NCBI GenBank assembly: GCA_025363695.1
Contig: JANYDI010000019.1
Coordinates: 1 to 19,000, forward strand
Direction: 5' to 3'
Origin: Opitutia bacterium
GTDB lineage: Bacteria > Verrucomicrobiota > Verrucomicrobiia > Opitutales > JANYDI01
Length of the DNA stretch: 19,000 nucleotides
A model generated the notes under the pieces. That model was not told the origin of the DNA. It did not search any database and worked only from the letters and a program-made list of their open reading frames with translations. A program made the position numbers and the translations under genes. This document shows, piece by piece, positions 1 through 8,101 of the stretch (within the stretch, counting starts at the first letter, position 1; the number at the start of each line of letters is the position of its first letter).

Positions 1-275
1 GAGCCCTGTAAGGGCGGCACTAAAAATTTGAATACGAGTGTCGCCCCTGTAGGGCTCAAGATTTTTTCTACCGTTGGACCCAGGGCTTACGCCCTGGGCT
101 ACGTATATGCCGGCCCTTCAGGCCTCCTTATGTGTGAAAGATTGCTTAAATTCGATCCCTTCGGGATCTGTGGGGGGCTTAGTATTTCCTACCAGGTAGC
201 GATTTTATTAAAATGCATCGCATTTTATAAAATCGCTACCTGTAGGGGATCCTAAGGGGCGCAAGCGCCCCTTAG
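1..275 (+). repeat. Composite palindromic repeat, unit 1 (H-G-D-C-A), left part cut by window
   Basis: This fills the 298 bases before the helicase 3' end. Module H (1-57) is an imperfect inverted repeat of GAGCCCTGTAAGGGCGGCAC against GTGTCGCCCCTGTAGGGCTC. Module G (about 78-138) carries CCCAGGGCTTACGCCCTGGG and ends in CCTCCTTATGTGTG; it recurs at 9018-9078 and 9171-9231. Module D is GATCCC-TTC-GGGATC (154-168). Module C (194-241) is a long AT-rich hairpin with base AGGTAGCG/CGCTACCT. Module A (252-275) is an 11-bp stem, CTAAGGGGCGC with its complement. I see no coding sequence in this stretch. Short open frames across it are by-products of the palindromes. Confidence 0.85.
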
Positions 276-298
276 CCCTTTCTACCACCTATCATCCC

Positions 299-1600
299 CT
301 ACCTGCTGCCGCTGGCAAACCTATCGCGGCCATAGGAGCCGCCGCGGCTATCGCTGCTGGGACGGCGATCGCGGTGATCGGCGGTGCGGTAGCCGCTGCT
401 GCTGTTGCTGCTTCGGTTATTGCTACCAAAGGGGCTGCGTTTACGATCTGAGTAAGGAGCGCTGCTGGAACGTTGGGAGCGAGGGAAAGGCGACTTTGGG
501 AAAGGAGCCTTTTCTTCGGGGTTAATGAGGCGATGAATGGCATTCCACTTAAAGCGGTCCGAGGGCGTAACGAAGCACAGGGCTGAGCCTTCAGCGCCGG
601 CGCGAGCGGTACGGCCGATGCGGTGGATGTAGTCCTCGGGACATTGAGGCAAGTCGTAGTTGATGACGTGCTTCACGTGGGAAATATCCAGTCCTCGGGC
701 TGCTATGTCTGTGGCCACCATGATGCGGTACTTAGAAGTCCTAAACCCGCTGATGGCGCGTTCACGACGTTGATGGCTTAGGTCACCATGGATGGCATCG
801 GCGCAGTGTTCTTCGAGGCGCAGACGCTTGGCCATTTTTTCAGCACCGATTTTGGTTTTTACAAAAACAATGATGGAGCCATCGCGTTTTCCAAGCTCAT
901 TGGTGAGCTGGCCGTATTTTTCGTCTTCGGAGACGTGTATGACTTCTTGCTTAAGGTTCGCTAAGGGGGTTGATGTTTCACCGATGGTAACCCGCACAGG
1001 GTCACGCAGGTACTTGTTCACCATGAACATGATGTTCTTGGGCAAGGTAGCCGAGAACAAGAGCGTTTGGCGTTCTTCGGGCATGAGATCGACGATGCCC
1101 TCGATTTGAGGAGCAAAGCCCATATCGAGCATGCGGTCAGCTTCGTCCAAAACCAGGAAACGCGCGGCATTGAGCTTGAGTTTGCCGCGTTGGAGATGGT
1201 CATTGATACGTCCGGGTGTGCCCACGATCAGTCGAGGACGGGCGTCTAGTTGCTTAAATTGCTTATAAATGGGTTCACCACCGATAAGAAGCGCTGTCTT
1301 GATGACGCTACGCTGCTTACCCAAAAGCCCTTCCAGCATCTTTACCACCTGAAGTGCTAGCTCGCGTGTTGGAGCCATCACCAGGCCTAAGTCCTGTGTG
1401 TTTTGAATGAGATGAGAGATAAGCGGAATGCCAAAGGCTGCCGTCTTGCCTGTACCGGTTTGCGCACAGCCCAAGACGTCTTTGCCTTCTAATGCGGAAG
1501 GAATGACTTTTGCCTGAATGGGAGTAGGCGTAGTGAACTGTAGTTGAACCAACGCATCCATGATGTGTGAGTTCAACCCAAGAGAAATAAAATTTTCCAT
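299..1600 (-). CDS. rhlE: RhlE-type DEAD-box ATP-dependent RNA helicase
   Basis: A 433-residue superfamily 2 RNA helicase that would unwind RNA duplexes using ATP in the cytoplasm, with likely roles in ribosome assembly or mRNA turnover. All core motifs are visible: a Q-motif region (residues 5-29), AQTGTGKT (46-53), PTRELA (77-82), TPGR (128-131), DEAD (152-155), SAT (183-185), ARGLD (301-305) and HRIGRTAR (326-333). After about residue 365 comes a disordered tail rich in Ser, Arg and Gly, as is common in RhlE and cold-adapted helicases, where it adds non-specific RNA binding. It lies 83 bases downstream of a cold-shock protein gene on the same strand, so the two may respond to cold together. 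No Shine-Dalgarno sequence is seen before the ATG. The stop is 24 bases from repeat unit 1. RhlE versus another DEAD-box subgroup is inferred from overall motif spacing. Confidence 0.93.
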   Translation of the reverse strand: MENFISLGLNSHIMDALVQLQFTTPTPIQAKVIPSALEGKDVLGCAQTGTGKTAAFGIPLISHLIQNTQDLGLVMAPTRELALQVVKMLEGLLGKQRSVIKTALLIGGEPIYKQFKQLDARPRLIVGTPGRINDHLQRGKLKLNAARFLVLDEADRMLDMGFAPQIEGIVDLMPEERQTLLFSATLPKNIMFMVNKYLRDPVRVTIGETSTPLANLKQEVIHVSEDEKYGQLTNELGKRDGSIIVFVKTKIGAEKMAKRLRLEEHCADAIHGDLSHQRRERAISGFRTSKYRIMVATDIAARGLDISHVKHVINYDLPQCPEDYIHRIGRTARAGAEGSALCFVTPSDRFKWNAIHRLINPEEKAPFPKSPFPRSQRSSSAPYSDRKRSPFGSNNRSSNSSSGYRTADHRDRRPSSDSRGGSYGRDRFASGSR

Positions 1601-1623
1601 AAATATAACTTAATATAAACGAG

Positions 1624-1655
1624 AGACTTTCCGCCCGGTAAAAGACGGAAAGTCT
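1624..1655. other. Perfect 10-bp hairpin between csp and the helicase gene
   Basis: AGACTTTCCG (1624-1633) pairs perfectly with CGGAAAGTCT (1646-1655) around a 12-base loop. It lies after the csp stop and before the helicase start, both on the minus strand. Neither strand shows a T run after the stem, so it is not a classical intrinsic terminator. It could be a processing or stability element in a csp-helicase transcript. It is unrelated to the dispersed repeats. Confidence 0.5.
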
Positions 1656-1683
1656 ACATCGTGTAGCCGGACTTGGTTGTTAA

Positions 1684-1953
1684 TTAACCATCCCGACCGC
1701 TACTGTCGTCATGCGAGCGCCGACGAACAGCACTAGCACCACCACCTTTAATCAATTTCAAATTGACAGCAGAAACCTTACCGCCCCTGCCAGTGGCTAA
1801 TTCATAGCTAACAACTTGATCGGTTTCGAGATCTGAAATCCTCGATTCCTCGAGAGCGCTGATATGAACGAACACATCACTACCACCATCATCAGGACAG
1901 ACAAACCCGTATCCCTTAGTAGAATTAAACCACTTTACTTTACCTTGAGCCAT
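1684..1953 (-). CDS. CspA-family cold-shock protein with C-terminal extension
   Basis: An 89-residue single cold-shock-domain protein that would bind single-stranded RNA or DNA and act as an RNA chaperone. The domain spans residues 1 to about 68. It shows KVKWFN (5-10), RNP1 as KGYGFV (13-18) and RNP2 as VFVHIS (27-32). The last 20 or so residues (GGGASAVRRRSHDDSSGRDG) are an extra charged, probably disordered tail; classical CspA proteins are about 70 residues. A candidate promoter at 2086-2115 would give a leader of about 125 bases, similar in length to the long leaders of cold-induced csp genes. The DEAD-box helicase follows on the same strand. The family call is certain; cold induction is inferred. 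Confidence 0.95.
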   Translation of the reverse strand: MAQGKVKWFNSTKGYGFVCPDDGGSDVFVHISALEESRISDLETDQVVSYELATGRGGKVSAVNLKLIKGGGASAVRRRSHDDSSGRDG

Positions 1954-2085
1954 TTTCTTATTTTAATAATTTTTATTTTTGATGAAACCCGCCGTGAATG
2001 TCCGCCGCTAACGCCCAACGCTGAATAACTCAGATCAAAGGGCTAAAACGTCAGGATTATTTTTGACCGCAGAATATCATGGGCG

Positions 2086-2115
2086 TATCTAATAGCATTC
2101 TCCCATGAAAGTCAA
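2086..2115 (-). promoter_or_regulatory. Candidate sigma-70 promoter for csp
   Basis: On the minus strand TTGACT (2115-2110) is followed by TAGATA (2091-2086) after 18 bases, or TATTAG after 15. It lies about 130 bases upstream of the csp ATG, in the 216-base gap shared with the convergently placed end of the hydrolase gene. The -10 element is weak, so confidence is limited. Confidence 0.35.
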
Positions 2116-2169
2116 GTAAAAAATTGCCACAAATAATAAAAACTCCTGGCGACCCTGCTCAAAGCGTTC

Positions 2170-3330
2170 TTAAAGCTCGCCCCACTCGACATAGGGCAGC
2201 CGGGTTTCAGCACCTGCACAATTAAAGCTTTCATAATCAAAAGGCCTAAAAAAGGATTCTAGGCCTCTGTTCTTGTAGATAAAATGATTTTCCTGGCTGC
2301 CCCCTAAGAGCAACAAAGTCAGGTGATCTAGCAGGGCTTCCGTGCGATGCGTAGAGCCAAAATCTACATTGCTGAGGATACAGAGCGTTATTTTTTCAGA
2401 CGGAAAATACGCCAACAAAGAAGGATAACCTTCAATACAACCTCCATGATGATAACGTTTTTTGGCCTCCGGAAACGTTTCCACCTGCACCCCTAATCCG
2501 TAGCCCCGCTTACGTGGACGCAAAAACTCAGCCAATAAAGCCTCCGAAATAATTTTCCCTCCGTAAAGAGCCTGATTCCACAAAAAGAGATCGTGGACCG
2601 TAGAAACGAGTCCGCTAGCAGAAAAAGAAAAATCGTTAAATATTTCTATCATCGGGCGAAGCACCCCGTCAGGACTATAAACATAGGGAGTGGCCAGTCG
2701 AGACATTTTTTCCTGTTTTTGGTCCGCGTAAGGGGCGTGCAAGGCTCTCAAAACGGTATCTTTCATGCCCAAAGGCTTAAAAAAAACTTTTTCCAAATAA
2801 ACAGCTAGCGGCTCCTGCGTAAGGCATTCCAGCAGGTGTCCCAATACCCAGTAAGCATAATCGCCATACAAAAAGGGCTCTCCAGAAGGCTTGTCCGATA
2901 GATAAGCTAAAACCTCGGCCAGGCTTCGCAAGGGAGGCGCTTGATACCCTATCCCCGAAGCGTAACTCAGCAAGTGATCTATCGTAACGCCGTGAGCCCA
3001 GGGCGCCAATTCCAGCTCCGGAAGGTGTTTCCGAACTAAGTCCGACAACGCCAACCTACCCTCCTGGACCAAGCGCAGCACGGCCATGGCCGTAAATTGC
3101 CTTGTAATAGAACCTACGCAAAATTGAGCAGGGTTCTGCAACCGACTCAGCTCATGACCTCCATAAACCTTATCGATGAGCACTTTATCATCTTTAGCGA
3201 TGAACACATGGCCCCGTAAGCCTAAAACTGAAGAAAAGGACTCCAAGTACTGATCAATTTTGCAAGCATCAAACCTCGCAAAGACTAAAGATGGCAGAAA
3301 ACAAACTATCAAAGCACAAAACGTATTCAT
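2170..3330 (-). CDS. Exported serine beta-lactamase-fold protein with altered active-site lysine
   Basis: A 386-residue protein of the serine beta-lactamase / penicillin-binding-protein-like (class C) hydrolase family, probably acting in the periplasm. The start is set at the ATG at 3330, which gives a clean signal peptide (MNTFCALIVCFLPSLVFA). A TTG 18 bases upstream would precede the likely transcription start. The first catalytic motif reads S-I-T-R (S74 to R77), whereas the family has S-x-x-K. The second motif is Y-G-D (Y155), related to the usual Y-x-N or Y-S-D. The third is H-H-G-G (294-297). The fold-level family call is firm from VGSITRQFTAMAVLRL and HHGGCIEGYPS. The Lys-to-Arg change at the general base position casts doubt on hydrolase activity: it may be a catalytically inactive or repurposed binder. 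Substrate unknown. Confidence 0.82.
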   Translation of the reverse strand: MNTFCALIVCFLPSLVFARFDACKIDQYLESFSSVLGLRGHVFIAKDDKVLIDKVYGGHELSRLQNPAQFCVGSITRQFTAMAVLRLVQEGRLALSDLVRKHLPELELAPWAHGVTIDHLLSYASGIGYQAPPLRSLAEVLAYLSDKPSGEPFLYGDYAYWVLGHLLECLTQEPLAVYLEKVFFKPLGMKDTVLRALHAPYADQKQEKMSRLATPYVYSPDGVLRPMIEIFNDFSFSASGLVSTVHDLFLWNQALYGGKIISEALLAEFLRPRKRGYGLGVQVETFPEAKKRYHHGGCIEGYPSLLAYFPSEKITLCILSNVDFGSTHRTEALLDHLTLLLLGGSQENHFIYKNRGLESFFRPFDYESFNCAGAETRLPYVEWGEL

Positions 3331-3351
3331 AGATCCATTAAGAAACAAAAA

Positions 3352-3380
3352 TATAAATACAGCAAGAATAAAAGAGTGAA
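3352..3380 (-). promoter_or_regulatory. Candidate sigma-70 promoter for the exported hydrolase
   Basis: On the minus strand TTCACT (3380-3375) and TTTATA (3357-3352) are separated by 17 bases. The implied transcription start near 3345 lies about 15 bases upstream of the ATG at 3330 and downstream of the alternative TTG start, which favours the ATG. Confidence 0.4.
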
Positions 3381-3384
3381 GGGC

Positions 3385-3619
3385 TTAGGGGGACTTGCCC
3401 CCCTAAAACCCCCCTTGGGAAGGCGATTTTCATAAATGCTGCGCATTTACAAAAATCGCCTTCCCAGAGGGCTTCAAAGTGCATCTCCTGTTCGATCGCG
3501 AAGCGATCTGGAGGGGGCTTAGTATCACCCTTCCCGATAGGCAATTTTTATAAAATGCGTCAGCATTTTTAAAAATCGCCTATCGGTAGGGGATCCTAAG
3601 GGGCGCAAGCGCCCCTTAG
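3385..3619 (+). repeat. Composite palindromic repeat, unit 2 (A'-C'-D-C-A)
   Basis: This fills the gap between the hydrolase promoter and the MHS transporter 3' end. A variant GC hairpin (3385-3406, TTAGGGGG with complement) is followed by a first AT-rich hairpin (3417-3465) with base GGGAAGGCGATTTT. Then come a D hairpin, GATCGC-GAA-GCGATC (3494-3508), a second C hairpin (3534-3586, base CCGATAGG/CCTATCGG) and module A (3596-3619). It is the only unit with two C-type hairpins. The A module ends three bases before the MFS stop codon at 3622. Confidence 0.85.
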
Positions 3620-3621
3620 CC

Positions 3622-4890
3622 CTAAGCACTCCTTAACCCAAGCTCCCCTTGGCCCTTTAACATTCCTAACAAACTGAACGCTGCAACTCCGGCTAATAGA
3701 CACAAGACAAAGGGGATACACCAAGGGTTTTCGAGGCGATTGAGCACGCTGGTAAAGAGCATAGGTAAGAGGCTTGCTAGGACATAGACGCTGTTGTAGC
3801 AAAAGGCCATAGCGGTGTAGCGGACGTTTACGGGGAAGCGCTCCGCAATGAGGGCAAAATAACTACTCATGAGCAAGGAGATAAAGGTCTGATTTATAAT
3901 CATAAACAGCAGGAGCGACCAAAATTTACCCATAAACAGCAAGACGAAGCCGCCCAATATAGCAGGCATAAAGCCTACGGAACTGGCAAAAAAGACATTT
4001 TCTTTGCCAAATCTATCCGCCAACATGCCGCATAGGGGCGTCACTAGGGCGCTGTAAACGAGCGACAAGGTGGTCGTCAGGTAGAGATCGGGGGCGCTGT
4101 ACTCAAAGGTTGTTTTTAAAAAATTAGGATAAAAAATATTGGTAATAATGAGACTGGTAGGTAAAATACTCAAGCCACAAGCCATGAGCACAGACCTGCC
4201 GTGATCACGCATGAGCGCTTGCAAGGGACCCCAAAAAGAACGGTATTGTAAGGCAGCTTTATGGTGAATGAAGGCCGGTGTTTCGTCCATGCCGGAGCGC
4301 AGGACGTAACTCACCAAGGCTAATAGGCCGCCTAAGAGAAAAGGCAAACGCCACGCCCAGTCGAGAATCACCGACTCGGTACAGTAGCTGTTGAGCCCCA
4401 AAAGCACCATCGAGGCTAAAATGGATCCACAGGAGGCGCTGGAAATGACGAAACCGCATTGCCTGCCCCGTGAGCGGGCCTCTGCGTATTCACTCACTAC
4501 CGTTATGGCGCCTGGTAATTCCGCCCCGAAGGAGAGCCCTTGTAGGATGCGGCATAGTACCAGCAAGAAGGCCGAAGCGAGCCCCCCTACGGCATACACG
4601 GGCAGCAGGCCTATGGCAAACGTGGCCACGGCCATAATGAGCATGACGACTAAAAAGGTTCGCTTACGCCCCAGGCGATCTGCCAACATGCCGGCACAGA
4701 CGCCTCCCAAAGGACGTGCAGCGTAACCGACGGCAAAAATCCCCATCGCAACTAGCATGCCGACCACAGGATCACTTTTTGCAAAAAAAAGCCTTGCCAA
4801 GTACGGCGTCATCAACGCATAAATAACAAAGTCGTAGTATTCTAGGCCAGCACCTAGGCTTGCCAAAAAGGTAACGGTTTTTCTGCGCAT
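3622..4890 (-). CDS. MFS transporter, metabolite:H+ symporter (MHS/ProP-like) family
   Basis: A 422-residue inner-membrane protein with about 12 hydrophobic segments, resembling the MHS family of proton symporters (ProP, KgtP, ShiA and relatives). Visible hallmarks are GAGLEYYDFVIYAL near the N-terminus (GxxxEWYDF-like), RPLGG (59-63), the loop motif ADRLGRKRT, and RILQGLSFGAELPGA in the fourth to fifth segment. A second ADRFGK loop occurs in the C-terminal half. Such proteins import osmolytes or carboxylic acids; the substrate here cannot be read from sequence. It starts 30 bases downstream of tRNA-Asn on the same strand, so co-transcription with the tRNA is plausible. No Shine-Dalgarno sequence is visible. 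Its TAG stop (3624-3622) is adjacent to repeat unit 2. Confidence 0.88.
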   Translation of the reverse strand: MRRKTVTFLASLGAGLEYYDFVIYALMTPYLARLFFAKSDPVVGMLVAMGIFAVGYAARPLGGVCAGMLADRLGRKRTFLVVMLIMAVATFAIGLLPVYAVGGLASAFLLVLCRILQGLSFGAELPGAITVVSEYAEARSRGRQCGFVISSASCGSILASMVLLGLNSYCTESVILDWAWRLPFLLGGLLALVSYVLRSGMDETPAFIHHKAALQYRSFWGPLQALMRDHGRSVLMACGLSILPTSLIITNIFYPNFLKTTFEYSAPDLYLTTTLSLVYSALVTPLCGMLADRFGKENVFFASSVGFMPAILGGFVLLFMGKFWSLLLFMIINQTFISLLMSSYFALIAERFPVNVRYTAMAFCYNSVYVLASLLPMLFTSVLNRLENPWCIPFVLCLLAGVAAFSLLGMLKGQGELGLRSA

Positions 4891-4920
4891 GAGCGATGGG
4901 GATAGGATTTTTAAAAAAAG

Positions 4921-4995
<75 letters not shown>

Positions 4996-5022
4996 AATCA
5001 AGAACCAGAGGTTGAGGGCCCG

Positions 5023-5051
5023 AGCAAAATAATTTTCATAAACCTTGTCAA
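5023..5051 (-). promoter_or_regulatory. Candidate promoter for tRNA-Asn
   Basis: On the minus strand a perfect -35 TTGACA (5051-5046) is followed 17 bases later by TTTGCT (5028-5023). The -10 is weak, with TATTTT an alternative at shorter spacing. The implied start is about 20 bases upstream of the mature tRNA. Confidence 0.5.
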
Positions 5052-5118
5052 CTCTTTATTAAATTTTTTTTGAAGCCCTTCTCATACCTTAAGCAAAAGA
5101 ATTAACCAAAAGAAAAAC

Positions 5119-5147
5119 TTGAAATCCATAAGAAGATCGTTTATAAA
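5119..5147 (+). promoter_or_regulatory. Sigma-70-type promoter for greA
   Basis: TTGAAA (5119-5124), a 17-base spacer and TATAAA (5142-5147) closely match the vegetative consensus. The implied start near 5154 gives a leader of about 40 bases before the greA ATG at 5196. The same TTGAAA-17 arrangement occurs before the SirB1-like gene. Confidence 0.7.
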
Positions 5148-5195
5148 CCCCAGGATACTCAATAGAGACTTTGATCTATTTGACGAGCATTTACC

Positions 5196-7046
5196 ATGAC
5201 CAATAAGATGAACGAGCAGATTTTAGAGCGCAACCCCTCGCTGGCATCAGCAAAAGACAAGCTTGCCATGCTCACAGAGGGCAGCTACTGTATCCACCGC
5301 AGCTGGGGCTTCGGGCAAGTAAAGACTTACGATGAGGCTCAAAACCGCCTCATTATAGACTTTTCCGATACCGGACACAGGGACCACCCCATGGATCCCG
5401 TTTTTTGCGTCGAAAAGCTCGAGCTGCTGCCGCGATCCAGTATCCTGATCAAGCAGCACAACGACCCGGAGCGCATCAACCTGCTTATCAAGGAAAACCC
5501 CGGAGAACTTATCCGCGAAATCATCAAGGAAATCCCCGAAGAGGAAATCTCAGCCCCCGAACTGGAACGCATACTCTCACGCCTCGTGGGCGACACCAAG
5601 TTTAAACGCTGGTGGACAAAGGCCAAAAAAAGCCTCATCCAAAACTCGAGCATCGCCGTTCCTAAGCGCGCTACAGAGCCCTATGCGCTCATGGAATGTC
5701 ATATTCCTCGCGAAAGCGAACTTTTGGAAGCTTTTTACGCTACCAAGCCGCCGCATAAAAAGATTATTCTTGCTGAGGAGCTCCTAAGTCTTTGCAGCAG
5801 CGGCAAGTCCATCGAAGGAGACCTTAGTAAAGCCCTAGACACGCTGAGCGAAATCCTCACCGATGGCAAAAAGCTCACGCCCGCTCAACGCCTACAGGGG
5901 ATGTGGGTCCGCGATGACTTGGCCAAATACCTCGGTCAGGAGGTCCAAGAGCTCCCCTTTCAAGCCGCCAGCTTGCTCCATGAAAAGGATTTACAGGCCA
6001 TCGCTAAGGGCTTGGCTCCCAACGGCTACGGGCGCTTCCTTAAGCTCCTGACGCAGGTGCATTCCGACTACACGCAGCCCGTTCTCGAGCTACTACGCAA
6101 CAGCTCAGGCAAGTTTACCAACGAATGCGTGCAGTTGCTCCTAGACAATAACCTACAGGCGCCTCTGGTCAGCGCGCTTAAACGCTGGCTGGACGAACGC
6201 ATGCTCAAGGCGCCCATCATCCATTGGGCGATCAAAAACCGTCGCTCCCGCCGCCTCATCGCCGTTATTGAACCCATCATGGTGCCTGCTTTGCTCAATG
6301 CCGCCTTTTATGCCATCGATGAAGAAGTCCACCAAAGCACCGGCAATGCTCGCATCCAGCTGGCAGACACCCTCAGCGAAGATCCCGAAATCATTCAAGA
6401 ACTGCTGGCTTTAGCCAATACCGAAACCGCTCGTGACCTGGCCTACACCCTCCTGATGAAACAGGGCTTCAATGACCTCACTAAGCGCTCCATCCTTGCC
6501 CGCTTTATCCGCTTGTTCCCGAGTATCCAAAGCCTCATTTCGGGCAGCGATGACTCCAAATCTTCCGAAGGCCAACTCATTGTTTCCGCTGAAAGCATGG
6601 AACGGCGTAAAAAGGAATACGAACACCTCGTCGCCGTCGACATTCCTAACAACAAGGAAGCCATCGCCATTGCCCGTGAACACGGTGATTTACGCGAAAA
6701 TGCCGAATACAAAATGGCCAAGGAAGACCAAGGCACCCTCATGGCCCGCAAAGCCCAAATGGAACGTGAACTCGGCCAGGCCATCGTCAAGGACTTCTCC
6801 AAAGTCCCCAGCGATACCGTCGCCATCGGCTCTACCATTACCCTCAAAGCGCAAGACTCCAACAAAGAATACCAGTTCTCCATCCTAGGCGCCTGGGACT
6901 CTGACCCCGAAAAAAATATCCTCTCCTACAAGACCCCCATCGCTCAGGCCCTCATCAATAAAAAAATCGGCGACGCGCTCGAACTCGACATCAGCGGCCA
7001 AACGGAGACGTGGGTGGTGGCAAGGCTGGAGTGTTGGCGGTTTTAG
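5196..7046 (+). CDS. greA: GreA-family transcript cleavage factor with long N-terminal extension
   Basis: A 616-residue protein whose last 150 or so residues are a complete GreA/GreB: a coiled-coil hairpin (about 464-535) with the acidic tip HGDLRENAEY (D498, E501), then a C-terminal FKBP-like domain. Gre factors enter the RNA polymerase secondary channel and stimulate cleavage of backtracked RNA. Classical GreA is about 158 residues; here some 460 residues precede it. The extension starts with a small beta-rich segment (about 30-60, IHRSWGFGQV...LIIDFSD) that resembles a KOW/Tudor-like fold, followed by a long helical region. Long forms of this kind are known from Chlamydiae and Verrucomicrobia. 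The start ATG follows only a weak GACGAG; an in-frame ATG at 5208 is an alternative. The TAG stop lies in the outer arm of repeat module F (unit 3). Confidence 0.9.
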   Translation: MTNKMNEQILERNPSLASAKDKLAMLTEGSYCIHRSWGFGQVKTYDEAQNRLIIDFSDTGHRDHPMDPVFCVEKLELLPRSSILIKQHNDPERINLLIKENPGELIREIIKEIPEEEISAPELERILSRLVGDTKFKRWWTKAKKSLIQNSSIAVPKRATEPYALMECHIPRESELLEAFYATKPPHKKIILAEELLSLCSSGKSIEGDLSKALDTLSEILTDGKKLTPAQRLQGMWVRDDLAKYLGQEVQELPFQAASLLHEKDLQAIAKGLAPNGYGRFLKLLTQVHSDYTQPVLELLRNSSGKFTNECVQLLLDNNLQAPLVSALKRWLDERMLKAPIIHWAIKNRRSRRLIAVIEPIMVPALLNAAFYAIDEEVHQSTGNARIQLADTLSEDPEIIQELLALANTETARDLAYTLLMKQGFNDLTKRSILARFIRLFPSIQSLISGSDDSKSSEGQLIVSAESMERRKKEYEHLVAVDIPNNKEAIAIAREHGDLRENAEYKMAKEDQGTLMARKAQMERELGQAIVKDFSKVPSDTVAIGSTITLKAQDSNKEYQFSILGAWDSDPEKNILSYKTPIAQALINKKIGDALELDISGQTETWVVARLECWRF

Positions 7047-7301
7047 GGGGGCATTTGGGGTTGGGACGGTGTCAGGGAAGCGACTCACGCACCGTAGTGC
7101 GCTACGCACTTCCCTTCCTTGTCCGAACCGCAAATGCCCCCCTAAAACCGGCTCAAAGCAATTCATAAGATACACCCGGATCGCTTCGCGATCTGGGGGG
7201 GGCTTAGTATATTCTTCCCGATGGCGATTTATTATAAATACGTAGTATTTTAATAAATCGCCATCGGAAAGGGGATCCTAAGGGGCACAAGTGCCCCTTA
7301 G
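7039..7301 (+). repeat. Composite palindromic repeat, unit 3 (F-E-D-C-A)
   Basis: The space between greA and tatC is almost entirely repeat. Module F (7039-7149) is an inverted repeat whose outer arms GGTTTTAGGGGGGCATTTG and CAAATGCCCCCCTAAAACC are perfect complements; the left arm holds the greA stop. Its core contains GTGCGCTACGCACTTCC. Module E (7150-7172) reads, on the minus strand, GTATCTTATGAATTGCTTTG. D is GATCGC-TTC-GCGATC, C spans 7218-7267 (base CCGATGGCG/CGCCATCGG), and A spans 7278-7301 with GGCAC/GTGCC in the stem. The A side faces tatC. Confidence 0.85.
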
Positions 7302-7321
7302 CCCTTAAAAATTTTACCACC

Positions 7322-8083
7322 ATGGCGACATACGTGCAGCAATATGTACAACATCTCACAGCTCTCAGACAGGCCCTAATGGGGTGCCTGGGGGCATTGA
7401 TCGTGGGGATTGGGGTAATGGCGTGTGCCTTACCGTGGTTGTCTCAGGGATTGTTATATCCCTTGAAAACAGCGGGGCGGATGCTGGGGCAGGAGGCCAC
7501 GGGGGGGCTGATCAGCACGCAGCCCATGGGGGTGTTTTCGGTCTTGATGCAGCTGTGTTTTTTTGGCGGCCTGGGGATCTCTGCGCCGGGAATGCTGTAT
7601 TGTTTTGGGAAATTCGTATTGCCGGCCTTGAAGCCCGATGAGCGCAAGCTAGCGCTTCCGGCGCTGGGAGTGGCCCTCTTGCTTTTTGGAGCTGGAGCCA
7701 GCCTAAGCTTTTTTTTCCTGCTGCCCACAACCTTGGCGGTATCCATGAAGCTCAATGCGTTTTTGGGGTTTGAGCTGTTGTGGTCGGCTGCGGACTACTA
7801 TGGTTTGGTGGTTTGGGTAACCTTGGCGCTTGGGTTTGCCTTTGAATTTCCTTTGTTGCTGTTTTTTGCAGCATACTGGAATTGGGTGAGCGTCCAAAAG
7901 CTCCGAGAGCTGCGGCGTGTGCTTTTTGTCGTATTTTTAGTCATTGCCGCGCTGATCAACCCGAGCGGCGACCCCCTTGCCATGCTCGTAATTGGCGGGA
8001 TTATGCATGGGCTGTATGAAGTGGCCGTGGTCTGCGCCGATTATAAGCGCCGGCAAAAAATCAGGCTTGCTTCAGGGGTTTAA
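7322..8083 (+). CDS. tatC: Sec-independent (Tat) translocase subunit TatC
   Basis: A 253-residue integral inner-membrane protein with about six hydrophobic segments, the usual TatC length. TatC is the receptor that binds the twin-arginine signal of folded proteins and recruits TatA for export. Recognisable positions are HLTALRQAL at 11-19 (family HLxELRxR), FGKFVLPALKPDERK (95-109) after the second segment (family FVAPGLYxxERR), and FAFEFPL (172-178), whose E175 matches the conserved membrane Glu. No tatA or tatB is in the window, so these must be elsewhere. The ATG is preceded by TTTTACCACC without a Shine-Dalgarno sequence, 20 bases after repeat unit 3. An MlaF-like ATPase follows after 18 bases. 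Confidence 0.9.
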   Translation: MATYVQQYVQHLTALRQALMGCLGALIVGIGVMACALPWLSQGLLYPLKTAGRMLGQEATGGLISTQPMGVFSVLMQLCFFGGLGISAPGMLYCFGKFVLPALKPDERKLALPALGVALLLFGAGASLSFFFLLPTTLAVSMKLNAFLGFELLWSAADYYGLVVWVTLALGFAFEFPLLLFFAAYWNWVSVQKLRELRRVLFVVFLVIAALINPSGDPLAMLVIGGIMHGLYEVAVVCADYKRRQKIRLASGV

Positions 8084-8101
8084 TTTTCGCTACTGTGGAA
8101 C

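Noticed and set aside
28..255. 75-residue open frame across repeat unit 1
   Set aside because: It translates palindromic repeat modules H, G, D and C; the same kind of frame appears wherever the modules occur.
252..275. Module A as a classical intrinsic terminator
   Set aside because: The stem is strong, but neither strand has a T run after it in any copy; sequence alone does not support standard termination, though it may still block polymerase.
3338..3544. 68-residue minus-strand open frame before the hydrolase
   Set aside because: Entirely repeat unit 2 sequence; no family features, and it overlaps the hydrolase promoter.
6443..6883. 146-residue frame antisense to greA, and a 138-residue plus-strand frame at 6472-6888
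   Set aside because: Shadow frames of the strongly supported greA reading frame, with no recognisable domains.
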